A stretch of DNA of 17,813 nucleotides from an uncultured Clostridium sp. (GCA_937902905.1 CALELW010000045.1:1-17813); one strand, 5' to 3'. Shown: positions 7,009 through 15,458, numbered from the stretch's first letter. Notes: generated from the letters alone by a model not told the origin. A program made the numbers and translations.

Positions 7009-8361
7009 TCAGAGTTTTCGCAACTTTTCCGATAAGCTGCGAAAACTTGAAACAATTAGTATCATTCCCACCAAATCAGCGAGTCCCCACCCGATTGGTA
7101 TCGCGACCCAGATTCCTATCACGCCGGTGTGGAAAAGGCCGGTGAGTGCGTAGGCAAGAAGCACTCGCATTCCCAGTGAGATTATGGTAAGAACCACCGA
7201 AACAACCGGCTTGTCCACCGCACGGTAATATCCATAGAGCAAAAACAAAATACCGATTCCAACATAGAAAGCACCTTCTACCCGCAGATATTCGGCACCG
7301 GCAGCTGATACGGCACTGCCCTCGTTTGTAAAAAATCCCATCAGCGAGTCGGCAAATCCAAAGACAATCGCACTGATTACAAGGCAGAAAATCAATACGC
7401 TGACGAGTGCCAGCAGAAATCCTTTGCGGATGCGGGCATACTTCTTTGCCCCGTAATTCTGCGCCACAAAAAAGGAAAAGGCATTTCCAAAATCCTGCAC
7501 CGGCATATACGCAATTGTGTCAATTTTGACAGCCACAGAAAAAGCTGCCATAATCGTTGTGCCAAAGGAATTGACTAATCCCTGTATCATCAGGATACCA
7601 AAGTTCATAACAGACTGCTGCAAACACGTAAATCCGGACAAAGAAAGAATCTGCCGGAAGTTCTTTTTCTCCCATATAAAATCTTTTTTCGCAGGGCACA
7701 AATCGGAATACCGGAAAAGAAAATAAAGCATAAGACCGATACCTGCTATATACTGGGAGATAACGGTTGCCACGGCGGCACCCGCAATGCCAAACGAGAA
7801 TGTCACAACAAATAAAAGGTCAAGTCCGATATTAAGTGCGACGGAAATTCCAAGGAAAACAAGTGGCAGCACCGAGTTTCCGATACTCCTGAGAACACTT
7901 GCGAAATAGTTATACAAAAATGTAGCAAAGAATCCGGCAAATACATATATGAGATACGTTACCATATCCTCTACCGTTTCCGCCGGCACCTGCAATAGAT
8001 AAGTAAGCGGTCTTACGAATCCATACAACAGTATTGTCAAAACGATCGAAAGACCGCCAATTGCCGTAAAGGACATAAAAATTCCATTTCGAAAAGTCTC
8101 CTTTTCTCTCCTGCCGTATGCCATCGCAAAAAAGGCACCTGCCCCCAGACACAGACCAATAACAACCGAAGTCAAAAATGTCATCAACGTATACGATGCG
8201 CCAACTGCCGCCAGTGCCCTTTTGCCAAGATAACGTCCGACCACCCATGTATCGACCAAATTATAAAGCTGCTGCAGTACATTGCCAAGCATGAGAGGAA
8301 GTGCAAAAAGCCAGAGACTCCTTACAATTGCTCCCTTTGTTAAATCTCGTTCCTGTCTCAT
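7009..8361 (-). CDS. MATE-family multidrug/organic cation exporter
   Basis: 450-aa integral membrane protein with the twelve hydrophobic segments and the two-fold repeat of MATE antiporters, which export organic compounds using a sodium or proton gradient. The N-terminus (TKGAIVRSLWLFALPLMLGN, QQLYNLVDTWVVGRYLG, AVGASYTLM) is diagnostic of the bacterial DinF/NorM-like branch. ATG at 8361 has GGAG upstream. It follows gntR after 12 bp, so it belongs to the lrgAB-gntR unit and should share its control. Substrate unknown. Its presence with lrgAB and a PdhR-like regulator raises the possibility of metabolite rather than drug export, but that is only context. Confidence 0.92.
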   Translation of the reverse strand: MRQERDLTKGAIVRSLWLFALPLMLGNVLQQLYNLVDTWVVGRYLGKRALAAVGASYTLMTFLTSVVIGLCLGAGAFFAMAYGRREKETFRNGIFMSFTAIGGLSIVLTILLYGFVRPLTYLLQVPAETVEDMVTYLIYVFAGFFATFLYNYFASVLRSIGNSVLPLVFLGISVALNIGLDLLFVVTFSFGIAGAAVATVISQYIAGIGLMLYFLFRYSDLCPAKKDFIWEKKNFRQILSLSGFTCLQQSVMNFGILMIQGLVNSFGTTIMAAFSVAVKIDTIAYMPVQDFGNAFSFFVAQNYGAKKYARIRKGFLLALVSVLIFCLVISAIVFGFADSLMGFFTNEGSAVSAAGAEYLRVEGAFYVGIGILFLLYGYYRAVDKPVVSVVLTIISLGMRVLLAYALTGLFHTGVIGIWVAIPIGWGLADLVGMILIVSSFRSLSEKLRKL

Positions 8362-8373
8362 TCTGCGTTCTCC

Positions 8374-9027
8374 TTACATTCGCTTCTCAATCAAATCATA
8401 ATGAAAATCAATTGCAGCATTAAAAGCCTTCTCATCCTCTTTTATAAGAGCCTCATAAATCCGCGTGTGGCTCGCTAACAGACAATCTTTACTGTCATAT
8501 TCAACACATTCCGTATACACGATGCTGACCGCCTGCATAATCGTAATCAGCAGATTATTTTTCGTAGCAAAAACAAGCGTGTCATGAAATTCCTTATCCC
8601 TTTTTGCCAGCGGCTCCCCAGTTAATTCAGCCATCGTATGTAATAAATCCGAAAGTTTTTCTTTTATTTCCTCATCAATACCATTTTCCAAAAGAAGTTT
8701 ACCTGCCATTTTCTCCATGGCACGGCGAAACTCACAGATTTCACTTTTCGTTACCCCATTTAAAAGAAGAAGCATTTGAATCATGCTGCCAAAAGACTGC
8801 CCAATATTCTCCGCAACATAATTTCCGGAGCCCTGCTTCCTTTCAACAACGCCCATGCCATGCAGAACGCAGATGGCTTCTCTGGCAGAATTTCTCCCAA
8901 TTCCTAACTGCTCTGCAATCTTTCGCTCCGTCGGCAGTTTACTTCCCCAAGTCAAAGTACCATCTTTTACCAAATCGTAAAAATACGAAAGCACCTTTTG
9001 ATATTCCTGACACCCGGCTTGTTTCAT
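8374..9027 (-). CDS. GntR-family regulator, FadR subfamily with FCD domain (PdhR/LldR-like)
   Basis: 217-aa transcription factor. The N-terminal winged helix (about 7-73) contains LPTERKIAEQLGIGRNSARE and the wing GSGNYVAE. The C-terminal all-helical FCD domain (about 90-213) keeps the metal-ligand pattern Asp144, His148, His187 and His209, which in this family holds a metal that binds carboxylate effectors. ATG at 9027 is preceded by AGGAAAGG. The gene lies 26 bp after lrgB and 12 bp before the MATE gene. Two intergenic sites with the PdhR/LldR core TTGGTnnnACCAA, one before lrgA and one before DUF3737, make this protein the probable regulator of both units and of itself. Effector (pyruvate, lactate or another short carboxylate) is inferred, not shown. 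Confidence 0.9.
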   Translation of the reverse strand: MKQAGCQEYQKVLSYFYDLVKDGTLTWGSKLPTERKIAEQLGIGRNSAREAICVLHGMGVVERKQGSGNYVAENIGQSFGSMIQMLLLLNGVTKSEICEFRRAMEKMAGKLLLENGIDEEIKEKLSDLLHTMAELTGEPLAKRDKEFHDTLVFATKNNLLITIMQAVSIVYTECVEYDSKDCLLASHTRIYEALIKEDEKAFNAAIDFHYDLIEKRM

Positions 9028-9053
9028 AACCTTTTCCTTTCCTATGTAATCTC

Positions 9054-9746
9054 TTAAATAAATTTCATAAATAACGGTGAAAATGCTACGGTTAAAATCC
9101 CCGTAACGGCAATTGCAAGACTGCTCATTGCTCCTTCGATTTCACCAAGTTCCATTGCTTTCGCCGTTCCAATCGCATGTGAGGAAGAGCCAAATGCAAG
9201 TCCCTTCGCAATCGGATGAGTAATACGAAACAACTTGCATACAAGCTCACCAAACATATTGCCAACCACACCGGTAACAACAATCACAGCTACCGTAATG
9301 GTAACATAACCGCCTAACTCTTCGGAAAGCCCCATGCCAATTGCCGTCGTAATCGACTTTGGCAAAAGCGTCACATATTCCGTGTGCGACAGACTCATAA
9401 GTTTCGCCAGCACAAAAACTGTCACACCGCTGGTAAGTGTACCCGCTAAAATTCCAAACATAACTGCTTTCCAATTCTTTTTAAGAAGCTGCCACTGCTC
9501 ATACAAAGGAATCGCAAGGCATACCGTAGCCGGAGTCAGAAACCAGCTCAAATAAGAAGCCCCTGCATTGTATACATCATAATCAATATCTGCGGTCACT
9601 AACACAACAATCGACAAAACAATTGATATTAAAAGTGGATTTAATAGTGCGATTTTAAATTTCTTTTTCAAAAATGCCCCCGCCATATACGCAAGCAGAC
9701 TAATAGTAACTCCGGCAAAAAGGGAGTTCTCTAAAAATTCATTCAT
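9054..9746 (-). CDS. lrgB: LrgB-family membrane protein (pyruvate/holin-antiholin-like partner)
   Basis: 230-aa polytopic membrane protein of the LrgB/CidB family. Family-typical stretches are PKSITTAIGMGLSEELGG in the middle and GLAFGSSSHAIGTAKAMELG near the C-terminus. In Bacillus subtilis the homologous PftA/PftB pair, and in Streptococcus mutans LrgAB, take up pyruvate; in Staphylococcus the family was first linked to murein hydrolase control. ATG at 9746 is preferred because the N-terminus then reads MNEFLENSLFAGVTISLLAY, as in the family, with GAGGG about 8 nt upstream; 9761 is an alternative in the same frame. It overlaps lrgA by 8 bp (ATGAATGA), so the two proteins are made together. 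Confidence 0.92.
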   Translation of the reverse strand: MNEFLENSLFAGVTISLLAYMAGAFLKKKFKIALLNPLLISIVLSIVVLVTADIDYDVYNAGASYLSWFLTPATVCLAIPLYEQWQLLKKNWKAVMFGILAGTLTSGVTVFVLAKLMSLSHTEYVTLLPKSITTAIGMGLSEELGGYVTITVAVIVVTGVVGNMFGELVCKLFRITHPIAKGLAFGSSSHAIGTAKAMELGEIEGAMSSLAIAVTGILTVAFSPLFMKFI

Positions 9747-10101
9747 GGCCTTTTCCCTCATCTTTCTTTATCATCCACTGGGCCGTTCTCCCCGTTGCCA
9801 CAGCTACCGTAACAAAACTAACGAACGTAATAATTGCCACAGGAATTAAAAGAGGTTTTAATACATTCCAGGATACCATCAGACCAACGCCTGCCGGAAT
9901 AAACATCACCGGCATAATTTCAATCAAAAACTTCCCTGCCTCCTTCACCGAAGACAATTTAATATGTCCCGTCATCAAACCCACAAACAAAATCACCATA
10001 CCGTAAATACTTGCCGGAATCGTCAGTGGCAGAACATATTTGATAAGTTCTCCAACAAATGTGATACATAGAATAAGTAAAAACTGCTTTAAATATTTCA
10101 T
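9739..10101 (-). CDS. lrgA: LrgA/CidA-family membrane protein
   Basis: 120-aa protein with four hydrophobic segments, the normal LrgA/CidA size. Recognisable motifs are LPLTIPASIYGMVILF and MPVMFIPAGVGLM. It forms the two-component membrane system with LrgB. The start at 10101 is firm: it has the Shine-Dalgarno GGAAGAGG, matches the family N-terminus (MKYLKQFLLILCITFVGELI), and lies downstream of the promoter and operators. An in-frame extension to 10224 would run through the promoter and into the preceding symporter gene and is rejected. It is the first gene of the lrgA-lrgB-gntR-MATE unit, which is probably repressed by its own GntR regulator. Pyruvate transport is the best-supported family role. 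Confidence 0.92.
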   Translation of the reverse strand: MKYLKQFLLILCITFVGELIKYVLPLTIPASIYGMVILFVGLMTGHIKLSSVKEAGKFLIEIMPVMFIPAGVGLMVSWNVLKPLLIPVAIITFVSFVTVAVATGRTAQWMIKKDEGKGHE

Positions 10102-10127
10102 AATCCTCTTCCTTAACGTAATATAAT

Positions 10128-10157
10128 AAATTGGTAGCACCAATTTGGCGCCACCAA
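10128..10157. promoter_or_regulatory. Tandem PdhR/LldR-type operators upstream of lrgA
   Basis: Site 1, AAATTGGTAGCACCAATTT (10128-10146), is a 19-bp palindrome containing the full 17-bp PdhR-like consensus. Site 2, TTGGCGCCACCAA (10145-10157), has one deviation (C for T) and overlaps site 1 by two bases; the centres are 14 bp apart. From the predicted start near 10153, the 15-bp core of site 1 covers +10 to +24 and site 2 covers the start itself. A GntR dimer here would block the promoter; two sites suggest tighter control than at 6655-6669. Confidence 0.82.
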
Positions 10158-10159
10158 CT

Positions 10160-10187
10160 ATTATACAACGGATATGCTTCTTGTCAA
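10160..10187 (-). promoter_or_regulatory. Sigma-A promoter of the lrgA-lrgB-gntR-MATE unit
   Basis: Perfect TTGACA (10187-10182) and TATAAT (10165-10160) on the minus strand with a 16-bp spacer. The TGA stop codon of the preceding symporter gene lies inside the -35 hexamer. There is no terminator between the symporter and this promoter. Confidence 0.85.
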
Positions 10188-11593
10188 GAATTTCTTCTTT
10201 TTTCCAGCTCAGCAATATTTTCATTTACCCTTTTTTTCGAGAGCGGATAGACAAACAGCAAAATCATTGCCACGATAAAAAGTCCGATTGCGGGAATCAG
10301 ACATGACATCTGAAAAATCCGATCAAGAATCACCGCACGCCTTGCTATCTGCTCTGCCCCCTGCGGATTATGCATAAGCTGTGCCCGATACCCAATCGCC
10401 GCCAAAATCGTTCCCACAAGGCCCGACGACAAAGCCTGCCCTAACTTTCTCGCAAACGAATACAAAGAATACACGGTTCCATCTTCGCGCACCTTATTTT
10501 TCACCTCGGCATCATCAATTACATCTGTAATCATTGCCCAGATAACTGTGTTAAAAAAGCCGATTCCGATATAGGCAAGGACAAAAAAGCCAACGTAAAC
10601 CCATGCATTTTTCGGATATATTACCATACACAAAAAGAGTATCACCGCTCCAAACAAGCAGGAAAAGGCCGACAACTCCCGTTTTCCATAACGCACGGAC
10701 AGCCGCGTGGCAAGCGGCGCACACACACATAACACCGCCAAACTGGTAAGAAGCGAAAACATTGACTGTGCCTTAGCACTATTATACACTTCCGGAAATA
10801 CATACGCAGAAATCCCCTGCATGCCAAGCAAGGCAAGCAGCAGAAACACCGCTGCCGCAATAATCCCAAGCAATGCCCGGTTTTTCATTAGATTCTTTAA
10901 CTGGCTTGTGAACTGGATTTTCCCCTCACTCGCCGGCACCTCGACACGCTCTATGGTGAGTCTTACACACAGCAGATAACACAAAAAGGATAGAACAGAA
11001 AAAACACCGGCAATTACCGTCATACGAAATCCCGACAAAACCGTCTGTCCTTCCACCGTAACATAAGCAAGCATCGGTGTTCCTGCCCCAATCACAAGCC
11101 CCGCAAGAGTTGCTCCCACCGTCCGCCAGGTTGAGAGCTGCGCCCGGTCTTTTGCCTCGGCAGAAATTGCTGAAGCCATCGAGCCATACGGAATATTAAC
11201 CGCCGTGTAGAAAATCGACCCCCACAAAATATACGTGACCACCATCCAAAGAACCTTAAACCAATACGGCATACCGGCAAATGCCGACTGGTAAATCAAA
11301 AAGCTGGAAATCGCAACCGGTCCGCACATTCTCCTTAGCCACGGATGAAATTTACCATCTTTGCCGGGTTTACTACGGTCTACAATCTGTCCCATCGTAA
11401 TATCTGTAAATGCGTCTAAAAAGCGGGCAGCCATCATCAGCATCCCGACTACACCGGCACCAATTCCCATAACGTCTGTGTAAAATTTCAACATAAACGT
11501 AGACGATAATAAAAAGGTAAAATCATTTCCGAAATCGCCAAACATATACCCGATTTTATCCCGCATACCAAAGGGTCTGACTTGTTTATCCAT
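10184..11593 (-). CDS. GPH-family sugar:cation symporter (MFS)
   Basis: 469-aa, twelve-helix transporter of the glycoside-pentoside-hexuronide:cation symporter family (MelB, YicJ and GusB relatives), which imports glycosides with sodium or protons. The N-terminus (FGMRDKIGYMFGDFGNDFTF, then FYTDVMGI) and the cytoplasmic loop DRSKPGKDGKFHPWL are diagnostic. The start ATG overlaps the end of the GH2 gene by 8 bp (ATGGATAA) and has AGGAG about 7 nt upstream, so translation is coupled. The pair suggests uptake of a glycoside that the GH2 enzyme then hydrolyses in the cytoplasm. The exact sugar is not determined; both beta-galactosides and beta-glucuronides are plausible for this pairing. Confidence 0.92.
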   Translation of the reverse strand: MDKQVRPFGMRDKIGYMFGDFGNDFTFLLSSTFMLKFYTDVMGIGAGVVGMLMMAARFLDAFTDITMGQIVDRSKPGKDGKFHPWLRRMCGPVAISSFLIYQSAFAGMPYWFKVLWMVVTYILWGSIFYTAVNIPYGSMASAISAEAKDRAQLSTWRTVGATLAGLVIGAGTPMLAYVTVEGQTVLSGFRMTVIAGVFSVLSFLCYLLCVRLTIERVEVPASEGKIQFTSQLKNLMKNRALLGIIAAAVFLLLALLGMQGISAYVFPEVYNSAKAQSMFSLLTSLAVLCVCAPLATRLSVRYGKRELSAFSCLFGAVILFLCMVIYPKNAWVYVGFFVLAYIGIGFFNTVIWAMITDVIDDAEVKNKVREDGTVYSLYSFARKLGQALSSGLVGTILAAIGYRAQLMHNPQGAEQIARRAVILDRIFQMSCLIPAIGLFIVAMILLFVYPLSKKRVNENIAELEKRRNS

Positions 11594-13871
11594 TTAAATT
11601 CTCCTTTTTAATTTCGTTCAGTTTCATATTCAGACTTTCTAAAAAGCCATCCGGTGCCATTGTCCCAAGCATTTCCTTCATACTTTCCAGCTTCATTTTT
11701 TTCATCATATCCCACATGCCTTCCCCTTTTGCAAGTGTCATGCCGGTAATCAATTTCATTGCCTTTGTGACAAGTTCCATCGCCTCATCATTTTCACTGA
11801 TTTCCTCTAACGTACAGCGGATATGATAGCGGTCTTTTGGGTATTTCATTTCCTCTGAAAGATTTAGCGGTCCAACCTCCTGAAACCAGTTTGCCACGCC
11901 TTCTTCCCTCTCATTAGCTTCCGGGAATACATAGCTTTCCGGCTCTTTTTCCACCCTTTCAATCGTCACAGCATCCCACACATCTCCTGCCTTCACAAGA
12001 ATTGCATTTTTGCCTTCGCTAAGAGAAATCGGAAAAGATGCCACATGGCGTTTTACCTCATTTACCGCCATCTCTTCCCCATTCACAAAAAGTGTCACCC
12101 TCTCCTGATTTGTATACACGCGGATTTTGGTGTTCTCCCCGGAGCGGAGCGCATAACGCTTATCACAGATATGAACCATTGGTTCCGGATTCCAGTACGC
12201 CTTGTATAGATAAAAACTATCCTTTTTAATTTTTCTGTCCATCGTTACAAGACCTTTGTTATTTCTTCCCATCACACCGCCTTCCGAACGTGCGGCGCAC
12301 CCAAAATCAAACATATTCCACACATAAGAGCAGAAAATCCAAGGGCGCTTCTCTAACATATGTGCCATATATTCGTGGTATCTTGCCTGATATGCCTCAC
12401 TATAATCTTTACACTTTGGATTTTCTCCCTGATAGGTAATGATTCCCTCACATCCATACTCCGACAACCCGATACAGCGATTTGGATATTTTTCATGATA
12501 CTCGTCCATCCACGGGCCATTGTCCTCTGTCTTTCCGCCATACCAGCCAAAATAATGGTTATAACTTTCCACATCGGTAATTTCATGCATCGGACCGTCT
12601 TTCGGCGTCATCGTCACATGAGCAATCGTCGTGAGGCGGTATGGGTCAATCTTTTTAGCAAGCGCATTTAACTCCCTGTGATTCTCCACAAGTTTTTCAG
12701 AGATTCCCCCAATCAAAATTTCATTGGAAATGCCCCAGAAACAAATGCTTGGATGATGGTCATTCTGATAAATAAGTTCTTTTAACTGGGTTATGCAGTT
12801 CTCATGTGCTAAAGGTTCTTCATTCATCACGCTGATAAAAGGAATTTCCGCCCAGACAACAAATCCTCTCTTATCACACTCATCATAAAACTCCTGTGCG
12901 TGCTGGTAATGGGCAAGACGCACCGTATTTGCTCCAATTTCTTCAATCAGCTCGGCATCCCGGATGTGGTCCTCTCTCGTAAGTGCATTTCCCTGATACA
13001 ATTTATCCTGATGACGGCTCACGCCACGCAGCGGCACACAATTTCCATTGATAAGGAAACCGCGCCCGGAATCACAGCAAAAAGTGCTTACACCAAATTT
13101 AAGTTCCACTTCATCCAGACATTCGTTATTGCGCATAATGAGCGCCTTTAGCGTATACTGATAGCCATTTTTAATATCCCAGCGATGCGGCTTATAAAGA
13201 GGAATAGAAGTATCCGGTGAATCCGCAGGACGTGCTGCACCTGCCACCTCTTTTCCATCTTCATCAAAAATCTGGTAAATCACCTGATTTTCTTTTCCCG
13301 CCCCGCAAATCTGCGCGCGGATGTGAAGCATAAAATCCTCTTTATCCCACGAAGCCGGTTCTGTGGCAGCATGGATTCCCAAATCTCCGTAATGCAACAG
13401 TTCAAAATGTGTTTCCGGCACGCAAATCAGATGTGCGCCACGATACAGACCGCCATAAAAAGTAAAATCAGCCGACTGCGGATAAATGGCATCACATTTT
13501 TCATTGCTGCACCAAATCGCTATCGTATTAAATTCTTCGGTACATTTTTCCGTAATATCCGCTCGAAATGCCGAATAGCCACCTTCATGACTTACAACGA
13601 ACTCACCGTTTACAAACACTTTTGCCTGCTGCCCCGCCGCCGGTATCTCCAAAAACAAACGAGAATACTTCGCAGACGGCTCCCACTTGTCTAACGTTTT
13701 TACATACCAGTAACTGCCTCTGTCATATGTTCCATCTCCCTTTTGTCCATCCAGTGCATTCCATGTGTGAGGCAGCGAAACAAGTTCTCCATCTCCCGGT
13801 CTTGCCTCCGAAACATCTACATCCGCATGAATAAACCACCAATTTTGATTAAAATCTAAAATCTGACGCAT
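11586..13871 (-). CDS. Glycoside hydrolase family 2 (beta-galactosidase or beta-glucuronidase)
   Basis: 761-aa retaining glycosidase without a signal peptide, so cytoplasmic. Order of domains: jelly-roll sugar-binding domain (about 1-155, PHTWNALDGQKGDGTYDRGS and FYGGLYRG), immunoglobulin-like domain (about 170-262), TIM barrel (about 263-560), and a C-terminal extension (about 561-761). The acid/base is Glu384 in WGISNE and the nucleophile is Glu471 in IGLSEYG. Asn537-Asn538-Lys539 aligns with the NxK motif that contacts the carboxylate in beta-glucuronidases, but NxKG is also seen in other GH2 groups. It is longer than the roughly 600-aa classical GUS. ATG at 13871 has GGAGGA about 8 nt upstream. 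It leads the unit with the GPH symporter; no convincing own promoter was seen in the 117 bp upstream. Confidence 0.93.
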   Translation of the reverse strand: MRQILDFNQNWWFIHADVDVSEARPGDGELVSLPHTWNALDGQKGDGTYDRGSYWYVKTLDKWEPSAKYSRLFLEIPAAGQQAKVFVNGEFVVSHEGGYSAFRADITEKCTEEFNTIAIWCSNEKCDAIYPQSADFTFYGGLYRGAHLICVPETHFELLHYGDLGIHAATEPASWDKEDFMLHIRAQICGAGKENQVIYQIFDEDGKEVAGAARPADSPDTSIPLYKPHRWDIKNGYQYTLKALIMRNNECLDEVELKFGVSTFCCDSGRGFLINGNCVPLRGVSRHQDKLYQGNALTREDHIRDAELIEEIGANTVRLAHYQHAQEFYDECDKRGFVVWAEIPFISVMNEEPLAHENCITQLKELIYQNDHHPSICFWGISNEILIGGISEKLVENHRELNALAKKIDPYRLTTIAHVTMTPKDGPMHEITDVESYNHYFGWYGGKTEDNGPWMDEYHEKYPNRCIGLSEYGCEGIITYQGENPKCKDYSEAYQARYHEYMAHMLEKRPWIFCSYVWNMFDFGCAARSEGGVMGRNNKGLVTMDRKIKKDSFYLYKAYWNPEPMVHICDKRYALRSGENTKIRVYTNQERVTLFVNGEEMAVNEVKRHVASFPISLSEGKNAILVKAGDVWDAVTIERVEKEPESYVFPEANEREEGVANWFQEVGPLNLSEEMKYPKDRYHIRCTLEEISENDEAMELVTKAMKLITGMTLAKGEGMWDMMKKMKLESMKEMLGTMAPDGFLESLNMKLNEIKKENLNG

Positions 13872-13918
13872 TTATTTATTCCTCCATTGAATCATTCTCT
13901 TTTTACTTATACCCAAAA

Positions 13919-13973
13919 AAAAAGAAACTATCCGTTTATGCCTTCGTTTCGCATAAATTGATAGTTTCTTTTT
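13919..13973 (-). terminator. Intrinsic terminator after murE, two-stage hairpin
   Basis: Outer stem of 14 bp (13919-13932 with 13960-13973; AAAGAAACTATC/GATAGTTTCTTT) plus an inner stem TTTATGC/GCATAAA (13935-13941 with 13951-13957) separated by a 2x2 mismatch, with a 9-nt loop. On the minus strand it ends in a run of nine T. It starts 15 bp after the murE stop and closes the citrate synthase-HAD-murE unit. A T-rich run on the other side could also stop plus-strand transcription. Confidence 0.85.
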
Positions 13974-13988
13974 CAATTCAAATTTTAT

Positions 13989-15443
13989 TTAACGCGCCAG
14001 AGCATTCATAACCGCTTCTCTCTCGCTGTAATGATATTTCACACCATTGATTTCCTGATATTCTTCATGACCTTTACCAAGAAGAATAATCATATCGCCA
14101 TCCTCAGCATGGTCAACTGCGTAATTCACAGCCTCCTGACGGTCCGGAATCACCACATACTCACCGTTTGTCTTTGCCAGACCAACCTCAATATCTTTTA
14201 CAATATCCATTACATCTTCCGTTCTCGGATTATCACTTGTCACAATTGCAAGTTCCGCCAGATTTCCAACGGCCTCTCCCATCTCGTAACGGCGCAGTTT
14301 GCTTCGATTGCCGCCACATCCGAAAATAGCAATAATCCGGTGCGGATTGTAACCGCGCAGGGTCTTTAACACACTTTCGGTACTCACACCATTATGTGCA
14401 AAATCAATCAACACGGAAAATCCTCTGCCGGTCGGAACATTTTCCACACGGCCGCGCACTTTTACGTGCTCAAGTGCATGCAGAATCACCTCTTCCGGCA
14501 TTTGCAACAGAGCACCGGTACAAGCTGCACACATTCCATTGTAAATATTAAAACGTCCCGGCAGACCAACGATGATATCTCCGTTCAAAAGACCATTCGC
14601 ATGGAATTTCATACACAGATTTCCCTCGTTATTCACATGCTCAATTTCCGTTGCCGTCATATCCGCATCTTCTGTTCCATATGTTTTAATCTCACAAGTC
14701 GCATCTTTTATCATTTCTTTCCAGTGCGGGTCATCACGATTTACAATTCCGACGTCACACATCGTAAACAGACGGCTCTTGCAGTACAGATACTCATTAA
14801 AATCTGCATGCTCATTTGGTCCGATGTGATCCGGCGTAATATTGGTAAAAATGCCATAATTAAAATGCATCCCTGCCACACGGTCCATCTTGATTCCCTG
14901 CGAACTGACTTCCATTACCATATACTCGCATCCGGCATCCACCATATCCTTAAAATATCTCTGCAAATCATAGGATTCCGGCGTTGTATGCTCCGTCGGT
15001 GTCACCTTACCGGCAATTGCTACACCAATTGTGCCAACAATTCCGCAGGTTTTCCCGGATTTTTCAATAATATCACGAATCATATACGTGGTTGTCGATT
15101 TTCCTTTTGTTCCCGTAATTCCAATCGAAATCATCTTCGATGCCGGATAATCAAAATATGCCTGGGATAAAAGACTCAGTGCCGCTCTGCCATTTGCCAC
15201 ACGAATCACCGTAATACTTTCATCTATGGGCTCAATCTCTTTTTCCACAACAAGCACCGATGCGCCCTTTTTCACAACATCCGGAATATATTTATGACCA
15301 TCCACAACCGTTCCTGCAATGGCAACAAACAACATTCCCTCTTTGATTTTTCTGGAATCATATGCGATGTCTGCCACTTCCGTATCAAGACTTCCCTGTA
15401 CCAGTTCGTACTCGATGTGCTCCACTAATTTACTTAACTTCAT
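13989..15443 (-). CDS. murE: UDP-N-acetylmuramoyl-tripeptide synthetase (meso-DAP-adding MurE)
   Basis: 484-aa Mur ligase that adds the third residue to UDP-MurNAc-L-Ala-D-Glu in cytoplasmic peptidoglycan synthesis. N-terminal UDP-binding domain (about 1-100); central ATPase with the P-loop GTKGKSTT at 111-118 and the carbamylated Lys222 in YCKSRLF; C-terminal domain with DNPR at 404-407 (the meso-diaminopimelate signature, as opposed to the lysine-type DDPN) and GKGHEEYQ at 456-463. The usual DYAHTPD is replaced by DFAHNGV at 347-353. It is not beside other mur or fts genes but last in a unit after citrate synthase and a HAD phosphatase (15 bp gap, GGGAGG upstream). It could be the only MurE or a second, divergent copy. 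Confidence 0.92.
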   Translation of the reverse strand: MKLSKLVEHIEYELVQGSLDTEVADIAYDSRKIKEGMLFVAIAGTVVDGHKYIPDVVKKGASVLVVEKEIEPIDESITVIRVANGRAALSLLSQAYFDYPASKMISIGITGTKGKSTTTYMIRDIIEKSGKTCGIVGTIGVAIAGKVTPTEHTTPESYDLQRYFKDMVDAGCEYMVMEVSSQGIKMDRVAGMHFNYGIFTNITPDHIGPNEHADFNEYLYCKSRLFTMCDVGIVNRDDPHWKEMIKDATCEIKTYGTEDADMTATEIEHVNNEGNLCMKFHANGLLNGDIIVGLPGRFNIYNGMCAACTGALLQMPEEVILHALEHVKVRGRVENVPTGRGFSVLIDFAHNGVSTESVLKTLRGYNPHRIIAIFGCGGNRSKLRRYEMGEAVGNLAELAIVTSDNPRTEDVMDIVKDIEVGLAKTNGEYVVIPDRQEAVNYAVDHAEDGDMIILLGKGHEEYQEINGVKYHYSEREAVMNALAR

Positions 15444-15458
15444 TTCGCCGACCTCCCT

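Noticed and set aside
6732..7055. 107-codon minus-strand open frame across the gap after the MATE gene
   Set aside because: It starts inside the MATE gene in another frame, runs through a terminator-like hairpin and the 164-bp palindrome, and has no ribosome site. It is better explained as repeat sequence than as a gene.
10102..10224. N-terminal extension of lrgA to 10224
   Set aside because: It would cover the promoter, both operators and the end of the symporter gene; the start at 10101 has a ribosome site and the family N-terminus.
13872..13988. Own promoter for the GH2-symporter unit
   Set aside because: A TATAAG-like box is present after the terminator, but no acceptable -35 lies at the right spacing, so I did not list it.
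14394..15170. 258-codon plus-strand open frame opposite murE
   Set aside because: Fully antisense to a clear MurE, rich in Cys/His/Ile runs typical of shadow frames, and without a ribosome site or known domain.
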